The translations under genes and the position numbers were made by a program. From Rs1 sp036960485 (GTDB lineage Bacteria; Pseudomonadota; Gammaproteobacteria; Pseudomonadales; Balneatricaceae), in contig JBALXS010000013.1 in the NCBI GenBank assembly GCA_036960485.1, positions 1-64,000 on the forward strand: a stretch of DNA of 64,000 nt, written 5' to 3'. The notes below the pieces were generated by a model. That model did no database searches, was not told where the DNA came from, and saw only the letters and a list, made by a program, of their open reading frames with translations. Positions 17,764 to 27,426 of this stretch are shown here, piece by piece (positions within the stretch are counted from its first letter, which is position 1; every line of letters starts with the position of its first letter).

Positions 17764-18570
17764 TTACTTGAAAGGATTAACATAAGTTTTCTTGTATTGG
17801 GTAGCTAAACTCTTCGCTTCAATCATTTGGTTTTCATCAAGCTTCATTAGTAATCTGTTTTCGATTGATGCAGCAGTGGTATCACCTAATGCAGCCGCAT
17901 TATTCATCCAAGCAAAAGCGATAATATCTTGGTTGGTGCTTGTGTCTTGCCCGTGAGCGGTAGCGTACAAAGTACCCAAATAGAACATAGACTGGTTGTA
18001 ACCTTTGTTGGCAGCAATACGGTACCAATTTTCAGCAGAGGCAAAATCTTGTGCAACCCCCGTGCCGAAGTTGTAACTGCGCCCAATGTTGTGTTGAGCA
18101 GCGACATAGCCTTGATCCGCTGCAAGTTTATATTGATCAAACGCGGCTTTTGCATCACGCTTAACACCAAAGCCATATTCGAGCATTTCGCCCAATCTAT
18201 TTTGTGCTGTTGCATTGCCTGAGTTGGCTTTTTGTTTTATTGTTTCTAGCTCTTTTAGATATTGAATATCATCTAAGGCGCGCAGGCTATTTACGCTATC
18301 TATATGCCCAGTACGCGCTCCTTTTTTGTAATAGGATTTCGCTCTATCAATGCTAGCAGGTACCCCCCAACCATTTTGGTATATCTTACCCATTAAGTTG
18401 GTAGCAGAAGGTTTACCTGCACTGACGAGTGGAGCTAATTCTTTTAATGCTAGCTTATAGTCCTTGGCTTCAATTGCCGCTTTAGCTTTGCTGATACTCG
18501 CCGCAGAAACGGGAGTAACAACGAGACACGTCATGAGACTAATTAACGAGATTAACGATTTATTTTTCAT
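17764..18570 (-). CDS. Secreted Sel1-repeat protein
   Basis: A 268-residue protein with a signal peptide (MKNKSLISLISLMTCLVVTP, cleavage near VSA) and several Sel1-like (SLR/TPR) helical repeats, for example NLMGKIYQNGWGVPASIDRAKSYY, RLGEMLEYGFGVKRDAKAAF, HNIGRSYNFGTGVAQDFASA and FYLGTLYATAHGQ. Such repeats bind other proteins and are common in periplasmic scaffold or regulatory proteins. The partner is unknown. The gene stands alone, divergent from the nucleoside operon across about 400 bases. Confidence 0.85.
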   Translation of the reverse strand: MKNKSLISLISLMTCLVVTPVSAASISKAKAAIEAKDYKLALKELAPLVSAGKPSATNLMGKIYQNGWGVPASIDRAKSYYKKGARTGHIDSVNSLRALDDIQYLKELETIKQKANSGNATAQNRLGEMLEYGFGVKRDAKAAFDQYKLAADQGYVAAQHNIGRSYNFGTGVAQDFASAENWYRIAANKGYNQSMFYLGTLYATAHGQDTSTNQDIIAFAWMNNAAALGDTTAASIENRLLMKLDENQMIEAKSLATQYKKTYVNPFK

Positions 18571-18861
18571 GTAGATTGTTTCCTGTTTAACTCAATCTTT
18601 ATAAAAATCATTGAGACGCTTAAAATAATACCTATATTACGCTAGCATTTTCGTTGAATAAATCTGAATCTATCGAGAAAGCTATAAAAATTGATTTTGG
18701 CCGTTATAATTACCTTGTATTTTACCTTACAGTCAAATAATGTCAGAATTGGGCTAAGTTGGTTGCTTAATCGAGTACGATTTTTGACCAATTGCCCTAG
18801 TATTATACTTTCTATATATACAATATGCGGTGAATTTGTTTAACTGCCTAATAACTATTTA

Positions 18862-18943
18862 ACTTGTTATTTATAAATGTATTTTTAATAATAAATTATT
18901 TAACAAGTAATACCTCAATATATTTTGTTACATTTTATAACAA
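18862..18943 (+). promoter_or_regulatory. Candidate operator cluster of TTGTTA half-sites before the nucleoside operon
   Basis: Four copies of TTGTTA or its complement TAACAA occur within 80 bases: 18864-18869, 18901-18906, 18925-18930 and 18938-18943. The last two form a perfect TTGTTA-N7-TAACAA palindrome 30 bases before the first start codon. The first two sit in an 8-bp inverted repeat, ACTTGTTA/TAACAAGT. The region is very AT-rich, so chance is possible. A repressor operator for the downstream operon is an inference. The rest of the 403-base gap (18571-18973) holds nothing else I recognise. Confidence 0.35.
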
Positions 18944-18973
18944 TAATCAAAAACCTAGACCACGGAGAAATCA

Positions 18974-19987
18974 ATGAAACGTCAACTTCTAATGTTAACA
19001 GCAGCTGTTACCTTTGCGCATTCAGCTATGGCGGCTGATATCAAGCCCGCTGTCGTATTCGATATGGGTGGAAAGTTTGATAAATCTTTCAACCAAGGTG
19101 TATACGAGGGTGTTGAGCTTTTTAAAAAAGAATCAGGCCTTAAATATCGCGAGTTTGAAGTAACTAACCCATCGCAGCGTGAGCAAGCGATACGTAAAAT
19201 GGCGCAGCGTAAATCTAATCCAGTTTTGGCAATAGGTTTTGCACAAGCGACAGCGCTTGAAAAAGTCGCAAAAGATTTTCCGGATACTAAATTCAGTATT
19301 ATAGATGCAGTTGTAAAGCTACCTAATGTGCAATCTATCGTTTTTAAAGAGCACGAAGGGTCATTTCTAGTAGGTTTGTTAGCTGCTATGAAATCTAAAA
19401 CTAAATCCGTTAGCTTTGTTGGTGGAATGGACATTCCATTGATTCGTCGTTTTAACTGTGGTTTTGCACAAGGTGCAAAATATGCAGTAAACGATGTAAA
19501 AGTTATTAGTAACATGACAGGATCAACACCTTCAGCTTGGAACGATCCGGTAAAAGGTGGAGAAATTACACGTAGCCAGTTTGATCGCGGCTCTGATGTA
19601 GTATTTGCAGCAGCGGGTGGTACCGGTGTAGGTGTTTATCAAGCGGCTAAAGATGCAGGCAAATTTGCAATTGGCGTAGATTCAAACCAAAACCATATTC
19701 ATCCAGGCACTATGCTTACATCAATGGTTAAGCGGGTAGATGTAGCGGCTTATAACACTTTTAAAGGTGTACAAGACGATAACTGGAAAGCGGGCGTAAA
19801 CGTTTTAGGTTTAGCTGAAGGCGGTGTTGGTTGGGCGTATGATGATAACAATAAAGCATTGATTACCCCTGAAATGAAAGCAGCGGTTGATCAAGCTAAA
19901 GCAGATATTATTGCAGGTAAAATTTTAGTACATGATTACACAACTAACGGTAAGTGTTATCAAGCCTCTGTTCAATTAGGATTGTAA
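18974..19987 (+). CDS. BMP-family nucleoside-binding protein of an ABC transporter
   Basis: A 337-residue periplasmic substrate-binding protein of the BMP/PnrA family, whose studied members bind purine nucleosides. A signal peptide (MKRQLLMLTAAVTFAHSAMA) leads into the family pattern VVFDMGGKFDKSFNQGVYEG. Next come IGFAQATALEKVAKDFPDTKFSIID, FLVGLLAAMKSKTKSVSFVGG, and DVVFAAAGGTGVGVYQAAKD near the hinge. It is the first gene of the operon, preceded by an ACGGAGA ribosome site and followed 7 bases later by its ATPase gene. Nucleoside as ligand is inferred from the family and from the ribokinase and nucleoside hydrolase downstream. Confidence 0.9.
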   Translation: MKRQLLMLTAAVTFAHSAMAADIKPAVVFDMGGKFDKSFNQGVYEGVELFKKESGLKYREFEVTNPSQREQAIRKMAQRKSNPVLAIGFAQATALEKVAKDFPDTKFSIIDAVVKLPNVQSIVFKEHEGSFLVGLLAAMKSKTKSVSFVGGMDIPLIRRFNCGFAQGAKYAVNDVKVISNMTGSTPSAWNDPVKGGEITRSQFDRGSDVVFAAAGGTGVGVYQAAKDAGKFAIGVDSNQNHIHPGTMLTSMVKRVDVAAYNTFKGVQDDNWKAGVNVLGLAEGGVGWAYDDNNKALITPEMKAAVDQAKADIIAGKILVHDYTTNGKCYQASVQLGL

Positions 19988-19994
19988 ATTCCCG

Positions 19995-21593
19995 ATGACT
20001 AACGATGCTACTGAGCAGGAGGCGAATACGCCTCCTGCTATTGATTTGCGAAAAATCAATAAAAGCTTTGGTCCTGTTCAAGCCAATAAAGATGTAGATT
20101 TAGTGGTTGCCAAAGGAAGTATTCACGGCATCATTGGCGAGAACGGCGCCGGTAAATCTACTTTGATGAGTATTCTCTATGGCTTTTACGAGGCTGATAG
20201 TGGAGAAATATTAGTCAATGGTAAACTGACTTCGATCAAATCCTCAAAAGATGCTATCTACTCGGGTATTGGTATGGTTCATCAGCATTTTATGTTGATC
20301 GAAAACTTTACAGTACTTGAAAATGTCATGCTCGGTGCAGAACTAAATGGCTTTCTAAAAGAGAGCAAAATTAGTGCGCGTGAAGAGCTAAGACGTTTAT
20401 CACAAGAGTTTGGGCTGGCCGTCGATCCCGACGCTATAACCGGGGAACTAGCGGTAGGATTGCAACAACGTGTTGAAATTCTTAAAGCTTTATATCGTGG
20501 CGCTGAGATACTTATTTTAGATGAGCCAACGGGTGTGCTTACCCCTCAAGAAGTAAAACAATTATTTGATATTTTAAATGCACTGCGCAAACGCGGTGTA
20601 AGTGTGATGTTAATAACTCATAAGTTACAAGAAATATTGGCAATCACTGACGAAGTAACAGTGATGCGCGCAGGTACTATGGTTGCATCTCGCCAGACTT
20701 CTACTACCAGTAAAGAAGAGTTAGCTGAACTTATGGTTGGGCGTAAGGTATTGTTAAAGGTAGATAAAAAAGAAGCTCAGCCACAAGAAATTTTATTGGA
20801 AGCACATAATCTAACTATTAAAGATAGCAGTAAGGTAACGCGCTTAGATGATGTCAGCTTGCAGGTACGCGCCGGAGAAATATTAGGTATTGCTGGGGTA
20901 TCAGGTAATGGACAAACAGAGTTGTTGGATGTCTTAAGTGGCATAGTGGCAGTGCAGCAAGGTAGCATTGTTATTGGTGATACTACGATTGACAAAAATA
21001 ATGTGCTCAATGCAAAGGATTTTAGACACTTAAGTTTAGGCCATGTTGCAGAAGATCGGCACAAGCAAGGTATGGTGACCAATTTCAGTGCTCGTGAATG
21101 CGCAATTATGGGCTTTCAAGATGAGCCTGAGTTTAATGGTCGCATATTAATGGACAACGTGGCTGTTACTAAGCATTGTGAAAAATTAATGCAGGAGTTT
21201 GACGTTCGACCGGCAAATCCTCACTTAAAAGCAGCAAACTTCTCAGGCGGTAACCAACAAAAGCTTTGTATCGCAAGAGAAATAGAAAGAGAGCCGAAAG
21301 TGTTGTTAGTAGGCCAGCCAACTCGCGGTGTAGATATAGGTGCCATCGAATTTATTCATCAGCAAATAGTGCAGCTGCGAGATCAAGGGAATGCTGTTTT
21401 AGTGGTGTCTGTTGAGTTAGAAGAAGTTATGTCTCTTTGTGATCGCATTATTGTTATGTTTGAAGGGCGTATAGTCGGTGAAATGGCCGCTTGCGATGCT
21501 GATGCACAAACACTTGGGTTACTAATGGGTAATGCTGGAACTCAAACAGGTAGCTCGACAACAGATAACGCTGTAGTAGAGGCAGGTAAATGA
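19995..21593 (+). CDS. Nucleoside ABC transporter, tandem ATP-binding protein
   Basis: A 532-residue ATPase with two fused nucleotide-binding domains, like RbsA/XylG and the NupA-type nucleoside importers. The first domain has a canonical Walker A (GENGAGKST, 48-56), a signature-like ELAVGLQQRVEILKAL and Walker B ILILDEPTGVL. The second has a degenerate Walker A (GVSGNGQTE), as is usual for this family, and the signature FSGGNQQKLCIAREI. It energises import by the two permeases that follow; its stop overlaps the first permease start by 4 bases. Confidence 0.93.
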   Translation: MTNDATEQEANTPPAIDLRKINKSFGPVQANKDVDLVVAKGSIHGIIGENGAGKSTLMSILYGFYEADSGEILVNGKLTSIKSSKDAIYSGIGMVHQHFMLIENFTVLENVMLGAELNGFLKESKISAREELRRLSQEFGLAVDPDAITGELAVGLQQRVEILKALYRGAEILILDEPTGVLTPQEVKQLFDILNALRKRGVSVMLITHKLQEILAITDEVTVMRAGTMVASRQTSTTSKEELAELMVGRKVLLKVDKKEAQPQEILLEAHNLTIKDSSKVTRLDDVSLQVRAGEILGIAGVSGNGQTELLDVLSGIVAVQQGSIVIGDTTIDKNNVLNAKDFRHLSLGHVAEDRHKQGMVTNFSARECAIMGFQDEPEFNGRILMDNVAVTKHCEKLMQEFDVRPANPHLKAANFSGGNQQKLCIAREIEREPKVLLVGQPTRGVDIGAIEFIHQQIVQLRDQGNAVLVVSVELEEVMSLCDRIIVMFEGRIVGEMAACDADAQTLGLLMGNAGTQTGSSTTDNAVVEAGK

Positions 21594-22738
21594 GTAACAA
21601 AACACTACCAACTTGGATTGACATTGGTGTTATTCCGCTAATTAATGTCTGTTTAGCTTTTTTCGTATCTGGCCTGGTTATTTTGCTAATCGGTGAAAAT
21701 CCGCTTGAAGCTGTGCAGTATATTATTACAGGTGCTTTTGGTTACAGTGAAGGGATAGGTTATACCTTATATTATACAACTAACTTTATATTCACAGGTC
21801 TAGCTGTATCAGTCGCTTTTCACGCAGGCTTGTTCAATATTGGCGGTGAAGGGCAAGCTTATATTGGTGGTTTAGGTGTCGGTTTAATGTGCCTAGCGCT
21901 GGATAGTTTTATGCCTTGGTGGGCATTATTACCTTTTGCTATTATTGCCGGTGCTGCATTTGGCGCGGCATGGGCTTTTATTCCAGCATACTTGCAAGCG
22001 TATCGGGGTAGCCACGTTGTAATAACGACGATAATGTTTAACTTTATTGCCTCTGCGTTAATGGTCTATTTACTGGTAAATGTACTTATTGAGCCAGGTG
22101 GCATGGCTCCGCAAACGCGCAGTATTGCACAAAGTGCTACGCTCCCTTCTATGCAGCAACTATTTGCTGCATTCGGCTTAGAAATAGACAATAGCCCTTT
22201 AAATATATCAATTTTTGTTGCACTTATCTGCTGTGTTTTAGTGTGGTTGTTGTTATGGCGTACGCGTTTAGGTTACGCAATTCGTATGATGGGATTTAAC
22301 GAACAGGCAGCGGTGTACTCTGGTATAAATACGAAAAAAATTATAGTCATTACTATGTGTATCTCTGGTGGTATGTCTGCAATGGTGGGTATAAATGAAG
22401 TAATGGGTGCACAAGAAAGAGTGTTGCTTGATTTTGTAGCAGGTGCTGGGTTTACGGGTATTGCCGTATCTCTTATGGGAAGAAACCATCCCGTAGGGAT
22501 TGTCATTGCTAGTTTGCTATTTGGTGCTTTATACCAAGGAGGAGCAGAGCTTTCTTTTGAAATATCTTCAATTACTCGTGATTTGGTCATTGTGATTCAA
22601 GGTTTAGTGATTCTGTTTTGTGGTGCATTATCATTAATGATTAAGCCAACTATCGAAAAGTTTTTCCTCAGAGTAACAGCTAAAAAAGCTTCAAATAAAA
22701 TTTCGAGTGAAGTTGCAAAGGAGAGCACTGATGTCTGA
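21590..22738 (+). CDS. Nucleoside ABC transporter permease 1
   Basis: A 382-residue inner-membrane permease of the branched-chain amino acid/ribose permease family (BPD_transp_2), with about ten hydrophobic helices. The motif NIGGEGQAYIGGLG and the coupling helix region RTRLGYAIRMMGFNEQAA are typical of nucleoside importers of the NupP/YufP type. Start and stop overlap both neighbours (ATGA with the ATPase gene, 8 bases with the next permease), so the unit is tightly coupled. Confidence 0.92.
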   Translation: MSNKTLPTWIDIGVIPLINVCLAFFVSGLVILLIGENPLEAVQYIITGAFGYSEGIGYTLYYTTNFIFTGLAVSVAFHAGLFNIGGEGQAYIGGLGVGLMCLALDSFMPWWALLPFAIIAGAAFGAAWAFIPAYLQAYRGSHVVITTIMFNFIASALMVYLLVNVLIEPGGMAPQTRSIAQSATLPSMQQLFAAFGLEIDNSPLNISIFVALICCVLVWLLLWRTRLGYAIRMMGFNEQAAVYSGINTKKIIVITMCISGGMSAMVGINEVMGAQERVLLDFVAGAGFTGIAVSLMGRNHPVGIVIASLLFGALYQGGAELSFEISSITRDLVIVIQGLVILFCGALSLMIKPTIEKFFLRVTAKKASNKISSEVAKESTDV

Positions 22739-23705
22739 TTTCGTTTTGATACTGATCTCCACCTTAGATTCAACTATTAGAGTATCAACTCCGTTAATAC
22801 TTTGTGCGATGGCAGGGCTTTTCTCTGAGCGATCAGGGATTGTCGATATTGGTCTTGAAGGAAAAATGCTGGCAGGTGCGTTTTCTGCCGCGGCTGTAGC
22901 GGCTGTTACAGGTTCTGCATGGCTAGGGCTTACGGCGGCGATCCTCGTTTCGATCAGTATGGCTTTGCTACATGGTTTTGCGTGTATTACACACAGAGGG
23001 AATCAAGTAGTTAGCGGTCTTGCAATTAATATTCTAGCATCAGGACTAACAGTAACATTAGGCATAGCATGGTTTCATCAAGGTGGACAAACTCCATTGC
23101 TCAATGGTGACGCACGATTTTATGCAATAGATTTGCCAGGTGCTGTTGCATTGGCAGATGTGCCAATTATAGGTGCGATTTATTCACAGCTAATTAGTGG
23201 TCATAATGCGCTAGTGTATTTGGCCTTTCTAACAGTGCCAGTGACTTGGTGGGTGGTTTATCAAACGCGCTTTGGATTACGCTTAAGAGCAGTAGGTGAA
23301 AATCCCCAGGCTGTTGATACTGCAGGTATATCTGTATTTTGGCTACGCTATCGAGCGGTAATTTGTGCCGGTATATTGTGTGGCATAGCTGGAGCTTATT
23401 TATCTATTGCTCAAAATGCCTCTTTCATTAAAGAAATGTCTGCCGGTAAAGGATATATAGCTTTAGCGGCTTTGATATTTGGTAAATGGCGGCCAAAAAC
23501 AGCCATGCTAGCTTGTTTGTTATTTGGCTTTTTAGAGGCGTTAACAGTCAGATTAGAAGGTGTAGCGCTACCACTGATTGGTGAAGTGCCTCCACAGCTG
23601 ATGCAAGCATTACCTTATATTCTTACTGTCGTATTGTTGGCAGGATTTATTGGTAAAGCGATTGCACCTAAAGCCGTGGGTATCCCATACTCGAAAGAAC
23701 GATGA
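22731..23705 (+). CDS. Nucleoside ABC transporter permease 2
   Basis: A 324-residue second permease of the same family, probably forming a heterodimer with permease 1. It shows GIVDIGLEGKMLAGAF near the start and the coupling region QTRFGLRLRAVGENPQA. I chose the ATG at 22731, which has GGAG at the right distance and overlaps the previous stop by 8 bases; an upstream ATG at 22707 would add 8 residues encoded inside permease 1. Confidence 0.92.
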   Translation: MSDFVLILISTLDSTIRVSTPLILCAMAGLFSERSGIVDIGLEGKMLAGAFSAAAVAAVTGSAWLGLTAAILVSISMALLHGFACITHRGNQVVSGLAINILASGLTVTLGIAWFHQGGQTPLLNGDARFYAIDLPGAVALADVPIIGAIYSQLISGHNALVYLAFLTVPVTWWVVYQTRFGLRLRAVGENPQAVDTAGISVFWLRYRAVICAGILCGIAGAYLSIAQNASFIKEMSAGKGYIALAALIFGKWRPKTAMLACLLFGFLEALTVRLEGVALPLIGEVPPQLMQALPYILTVVLLAGFIGKAIAPKAVGIPYSKER

Positions 23706-23754
23706 TGAGTGCTGTTTGCAGCTTAGTCAGCAAGTTTTTGTTTAAGGTTGGAAT

Positions 23755-24639
23755 ATGAAAATATTTAACTATGGGTCAATTAATATTGATCATATTTATC
23801 AAGTCCCTCATTTGGTAGCACCAGGCGAAACTATTTCAAGTACGCAATATAAACAGATACTTGGAGGAAAAGGCGCTAACCAATCAATAGCACTTGCAAA
23901 AGCAGGTGCGAATGTTTGGCACATCGGCCGCTGTAGCCAATTAGACAAATGGGCTGTAGAGCAACTTGAGCGAGCTGGAGTGAATTGCCAATTGGTAGAG
24001 CTAGTAGCACAACCAAGTGGGCATGCGATTATTCAGGTTGATGCACAAGCTGAAAATGCTATCGTGTTATTCGGCGGTGCTAACCAAAGCTTTGTAAAAG
24101 AAGATATAGACTTAGCGCTTGCTAAAGCTAGTGATCAGGATTGGTTGCTGATACAAAACGAATGTAGCTGCGTTGATAGTGCTGTAGAATTTGCAGCACA
24201 ACGCCAGCTTAAAATAATCTTAAATCCTTCGCCAATGTTGGAAAAAATTGCTGAATTTCCATTGCATAAAATTGCTATGTTAGTGGTTAATGAAGTAGAA
24301 ATTGCACAATTGCTAAACCAGCAGGGCTTAACTAAAGAGTTAATGATTTCCAAGGTAAGAGAGCGCTTTAAAGATGCAGATGTGATTATTACATTAGGCG
24401 CTAAAGGTGCTATTTGGGTAAGTGCAGATGAGCTGGTGGAAGTCGCTGCCTACCCAGTAAAAGTGGTAGATACAACAGCAGCTGGAGATACCTTCCTTGG
24501 CTTTTTGCTAGCAGCAATTAGTGAGGGTAAATCAAAAAAAGATGCTTTAACCAATGCTTGCAAAGCTTCATCGTTAGCCGTTCAAACCTTAGGAGCTTCC
24601 TCAAGTATTCCAACCGCTGCACAAGTCGCTTGCTTGTAA
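23755..24639 (+). CDS. PfkB-family sugar kinase, probably ribokinase
   Basis: A 294-residue PfkB-family kinase that most likely phosphorylates ribose (or deoxyribose) released by the nucleoside hydrolase encoded next. Both signatures are present: GGKGANQSIALAKAGA near residue 38, and the C-terminal VVDTTAAGDTFLGFLLAA, which holds the catalytic Asp (DTTGAGD in most members, with Ala for the first Gly here). It lies 49 bases after the permease gene. Substrate is inferred from context; a nucleoside kinase is the main alternative. Confidence 0.85.
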   Translation: MKIFNYGSINIDHIYQVPHLVAPGETISSTQYKQILGGKGANQSIALAKAGANVWHIGRCSQLDKWAVEQLERAGVNCQLVELVAQPSGHAIIQVDAQAENAIVLFGGANQSFVKEDIDLALAKASDQDWLLIQNECSCVDSAVEFAAQRQLKIILNPSPMLEKIAEFPLHKIAMLVVNEVEIAQLLNQQGLTKELMISKVRERFKDADVIITLGAKGAIWVSADELVEVAAYPVKVVDTTAAGDTFLGFLLAAISEGKSKKDALTNACKASSLAVQTLGASSSIPTAAQVACL

Positions 24640-24695
24640 AATAGCATTAATTCAAACGCATTTAGTTTTAATGCGAATTAGGTAAATATAATTAA

Positions 24696-25652
24696 ATGAT
24701 TAAAAAAATTATTTTAGATACCGATCCCGGTATTGATGATGCGATGGCTATTTTTACTGCAATGGCACATCCTAAAATCGAGCTACTCGGTTTAACCACT
24801 ACCTTTGGCAATGTGTCTGTAGAGCAAGCAACTTTAAATGCTTTACTATTGGTTGAAATGGCAGGTTTAGATATCCCTGTTGCTAAAGGTGTAGCAACAC
24901 CTTGGGTGAAAGACTTAAATCCATTCCCTGATTTTGTGCATGGAGCTGATGGTTTTGGCAATTTAAATCTAGCGGCTTCAAAGAGAGTTGAAATAGATAA
25001 AAGTGCCGCACAGTTTATTGTTGATCAAGTCAATGAAAACCCAGGAGAAATAACACTAGTTGCTATTGGGCCATTAGGAAACTTAGCAGCTGCATTGCAA
25101 ATAGATCCGCAGATCTGTAGCAAAGTTAAAGAAGTTGTCTTAATGGGCGGAGTTATTGCTGCTGACGGTAACGTTTCACCGGTAGCAGAAGCTAACATTT
25201 TGTCAGATCCACATGCAGCTGATAAAGTCATGGCAGCAAGTTGGCCGGTTGTGATCGTTGGTTTAGATGTAACTCATCAAGTTATCTTGAGCAAAGCTCT
25301 GTTTGCTAAAATAGCAAAAGAGAATCCTAAAGTTGGGCCTTTCATGGCCAGTGCTGCTAAGTTTTATATAGATTTTTATAGCAGTATTCGAGATATCGAT
25401 GGGTGCTATGCGCATGATGTATCAGCAGTTGCGTATGTGGTTGATCCAGCAATTTTTGGCACCATTGAAGGTGAAGTTTGTGTGGCAACAGAAGGTGTTG
25501 CGATAGGTCAAACAATAATGAGTCGCTTTGGTATTCCCTACCCGTTGACATTTTGGGAAAAAAGACCAAAACAGCAAGCCTGTATGGAAGTTGATAGTAA
25601 TAAGTTAGTTGCGCTTTTTGAAGAATCGATGATTAGCGATTTTTGGAAGTAG
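24696..25652 (+). CDS. Inosine/uridine-preferring nucleoside hydrolase
   Basis: A 318-residue calcium-dependent N-ribohydrolase that splits nucleosides into base and ribose. The active-site loop DTDPGIDDA gives Asp10, Asp14 and Asp15. HGADGFGN follows in the middle, and the C-terminal CYAHDVSAVAYVVDP carries the last metal ligand (HD). No signal peptide is present, so cleavage happens in the cytoplasm after import. With the ABC importer and the kinase it makes a complete ribonucleoside salvage or catabolic route. Purine or pyrimidine preference cannot be told. Confidence 0.93.
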   Translation: MIKKIILDTDPGIDDAMAIFTAMAHPKIELLGLTTTFGNVSVEQATLNALLLVEMAGLDIPVAKGVATPWVKDLNPFPDFVHGADGFGNLNLAASKRVEIDKSAAQFIVDQVNENPGEITLVAIGPLGNLAAALQIDPQICSKVKEVVLMGGVIAADGNVSPVAEANILSDPHAADKVMAASWPVVIVGLDVTHQVILSKALFAKIAKENPKVGPFMASAAKFYIDFYSSIRDIDGCYAHDVSAVAYVVDPAIFGTIEGEVCVATEGVAIGQTIMSRFGIPYPLTFWEKRPKQQACMEVDSNKLVALFEESMISDFWK

Positions 25653-25688
25653 TAAGAAACAGCAAGCTGCAAGAAATAGGTATTAGAC

Positions 25689-26531
25689 ATGGCTACATTA
25701 GAAGCAATTGATTTTAACGCCACTGATGCGAGTGAAAAGTTTGTAGCTTCACTTCGTGAAACGGGCTTTGGAGTGTTAAAAAATCACCCCATTGATCAAA
25801 GTTTAGTAGAGGCTATATATAACGATTGGCAACAGTTCTTTGACAGTAATGATAAAGAGCAATATTTATATAATGTTGGTCCGCAAGATGGTTTTTTTCC
25901 TGCCAAACTTGCTGAATCGGCTAAAGGACAAAGTGTAAAGGATATAAAAGAATACTTTCACTATTATCCTTGGGGTCAGTGTCCAGCGGATTTAAAACCG
26001 CAATTAAGTCGATACTATCGAGAAGCTAAGGTTCTAGCTGCGCAGTTGTTAAACTGGGTAGAGCTACATAGCCCAGCAGAAGTTGCAAAAAACTACCGCC
26101 AGCCACTAAGCAGCATGATTGAAAATAGTGATCAATCGTTATTACGCGTACTGCATTATCCGCCATTAAGGGGAGATGAAGAAAAAAGCGCAATTCGAGC
26201 AGCTGCCCATGAAGATATTAACTTACTAACAGTGTTGCCAGCAGCAAGTGAGCCTGGTTTACAAGTTCAGGCTAAAGATGGCAGTTGGTTAGAAGTCCCT
26301 TGTGATTTTGGTAATTTAATAATCAATATCGGAGATATGCTACAAGAGACCTCAGGGCATTACTTTCCATCAACCACGCATAGAGTGATCAACCCTGATG
26401 GCGCAGATATGCAAAAATCAAGAATTTCATTACCTTTGTTCTTGCACCCAAGTCCTGAAGTTATCTTATCAGACAGCTATACAGCAGGTAGTTATCTCAA
26501 CGAGAGATTAAAAGAACTCGGCGTGATTTAA
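25689..26531 (+). CDS. 2-oxoglutarate/Fe(II) oxygenase of the isopenicillin N synthase family
   Basis: A 280-residue non-heme iron oxygenase. A short DIOX_N-like N-terminal part (FVASLRETGFGVLKNHPI) precedes the jelly-roll core. The iron triad is His174 and Asp176 (AAHEDINLLT) and His231 (STTHRVIN), and Arg245-x-Ser247 (SRIS) would bind 2-oxoglutarate. It starts 36 bases after the nucleoside hydrolase and precedes a terminator, so it is the last gene of the operon. Possible jobs are hydroxylating a free base or a modified nucleoside, by analogy with fungal thymine 7-hydroxylase, which belongs to this wider family. The substrate is unknown. Confidence 0.85.
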   Translation: MATLEAIDFNATDASEKFVASLRETGFGVLKNHPIDQSLVEAIYNDWQQFFDSNDKEQYLYNVGPQDGFFPAKLAESAKGQSVKDIKEYFHYYPWGQCPADLKPQLSRYYREAKVLAAQLLNWVELHSPAEVAKNYRQPLSSMIENSDQSLLRVLHYPPLRGDEEKSAIRAAAHEDINLLTVLPAASEPGLQVQAKDGSWLEVPCDFGNLIINIGDMLQETSGHYFPSTTHRVINPDGADMQKSRISLPLFLHPSPEVILSDSYTAGSYLNERLKELGVI

Positions 26532-26554
26532 AGTGTGAAATAGTTTAATTTAAT

Positions 26555-26578
26555 AAGGTCGCGCAAGCGGCCTTTTTT
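26555..26578 (+). terminator. Terminator of the nucleoside operon
   Basis: AAGGTCGC, a GCAA loop and GCGGCCTT form an 8-bp stem (one G-T pair) followed by a T run, 23 bases after the oxygenase stop. A GCAA tetraloop and T tail are classical for an intrinsic terminator. Confidence 0.85.
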
Positions 26579-27426
26579 ATGGGGGATGAATTAGACGAGA
26601 GCTAAATCATCCAAGGGTGAATAATCGGCTCCATGGAGCGAATATTTTTTGCTTTATAGGCATACAAATACTCCGCTTCACACAGTGAAAGCGAGCCTAA
26701 GCGAGAGGGTTTAAGCGGTATATATACAGTAGGTTTATTTGATAGCTATAAGGAAGGTCGCTGACCGGCAACAAATAATGCAAATTGTTATTATATTAAT
26801 TATTTCGCATTTATGTTGGATCAGCTTTGGTTAGTCTGAAATATTTTTATTATTATAATGAAGACTGTTATTAATATTGTTACTTAATCAATTATTATTT
26901 TTATTGGTGTTAAGTAAGATAGTGCATTATTATTTTTATTACTTAGTATAAAGCATTAGTCATGCCATTATATTTAAGCTATTGATTTGTAATGTTTTAA
27001 ATAAAATACTTACGTAATAAACCCCACTGTGGATAAAAGTGTTACCTAAATTCTTCTAAGTGTTACTTTTGGTAGCTAGATATTAGGGGTTAAAGGTAAC
27101 GTTTTGCAATGAGACATATTTTTCTTAGACGATAGTATTACCCAACTAAGCTAGATATCGCTGCTAAATAGCCTTTGATGGCTTTTAGATATTGAATGTT
27201 GGAGCGAAAAATAAAGTGAAGGTTGTGGTTTTCTGGAATGAAGGGCAATTTAGTATCAAAGCACGAAGCGTTGAAAGATATGATTTTTTATCTCTAAATG
27301 CATCATTTGATAGCCTTTGAACTACTCGTTGCTCAATAAATTATTTCTAACTCTGTCTTTCAATGAATTAAGAAATTTATTAGAGATGGTTAGGTTCAAT
27401 AGTAAGTAAAAGGATGTTTAGAGAAA
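26579..27426. other. Gene-free stretch
   Basis: About 850 bases, strongly AT-rich after 26780, with no credible frame. A bulged hairpin (CGCTTCAC/GTGAAAGCG) lies near 26673-26694. I recognise no RNA gene. Confidence 0.35.
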
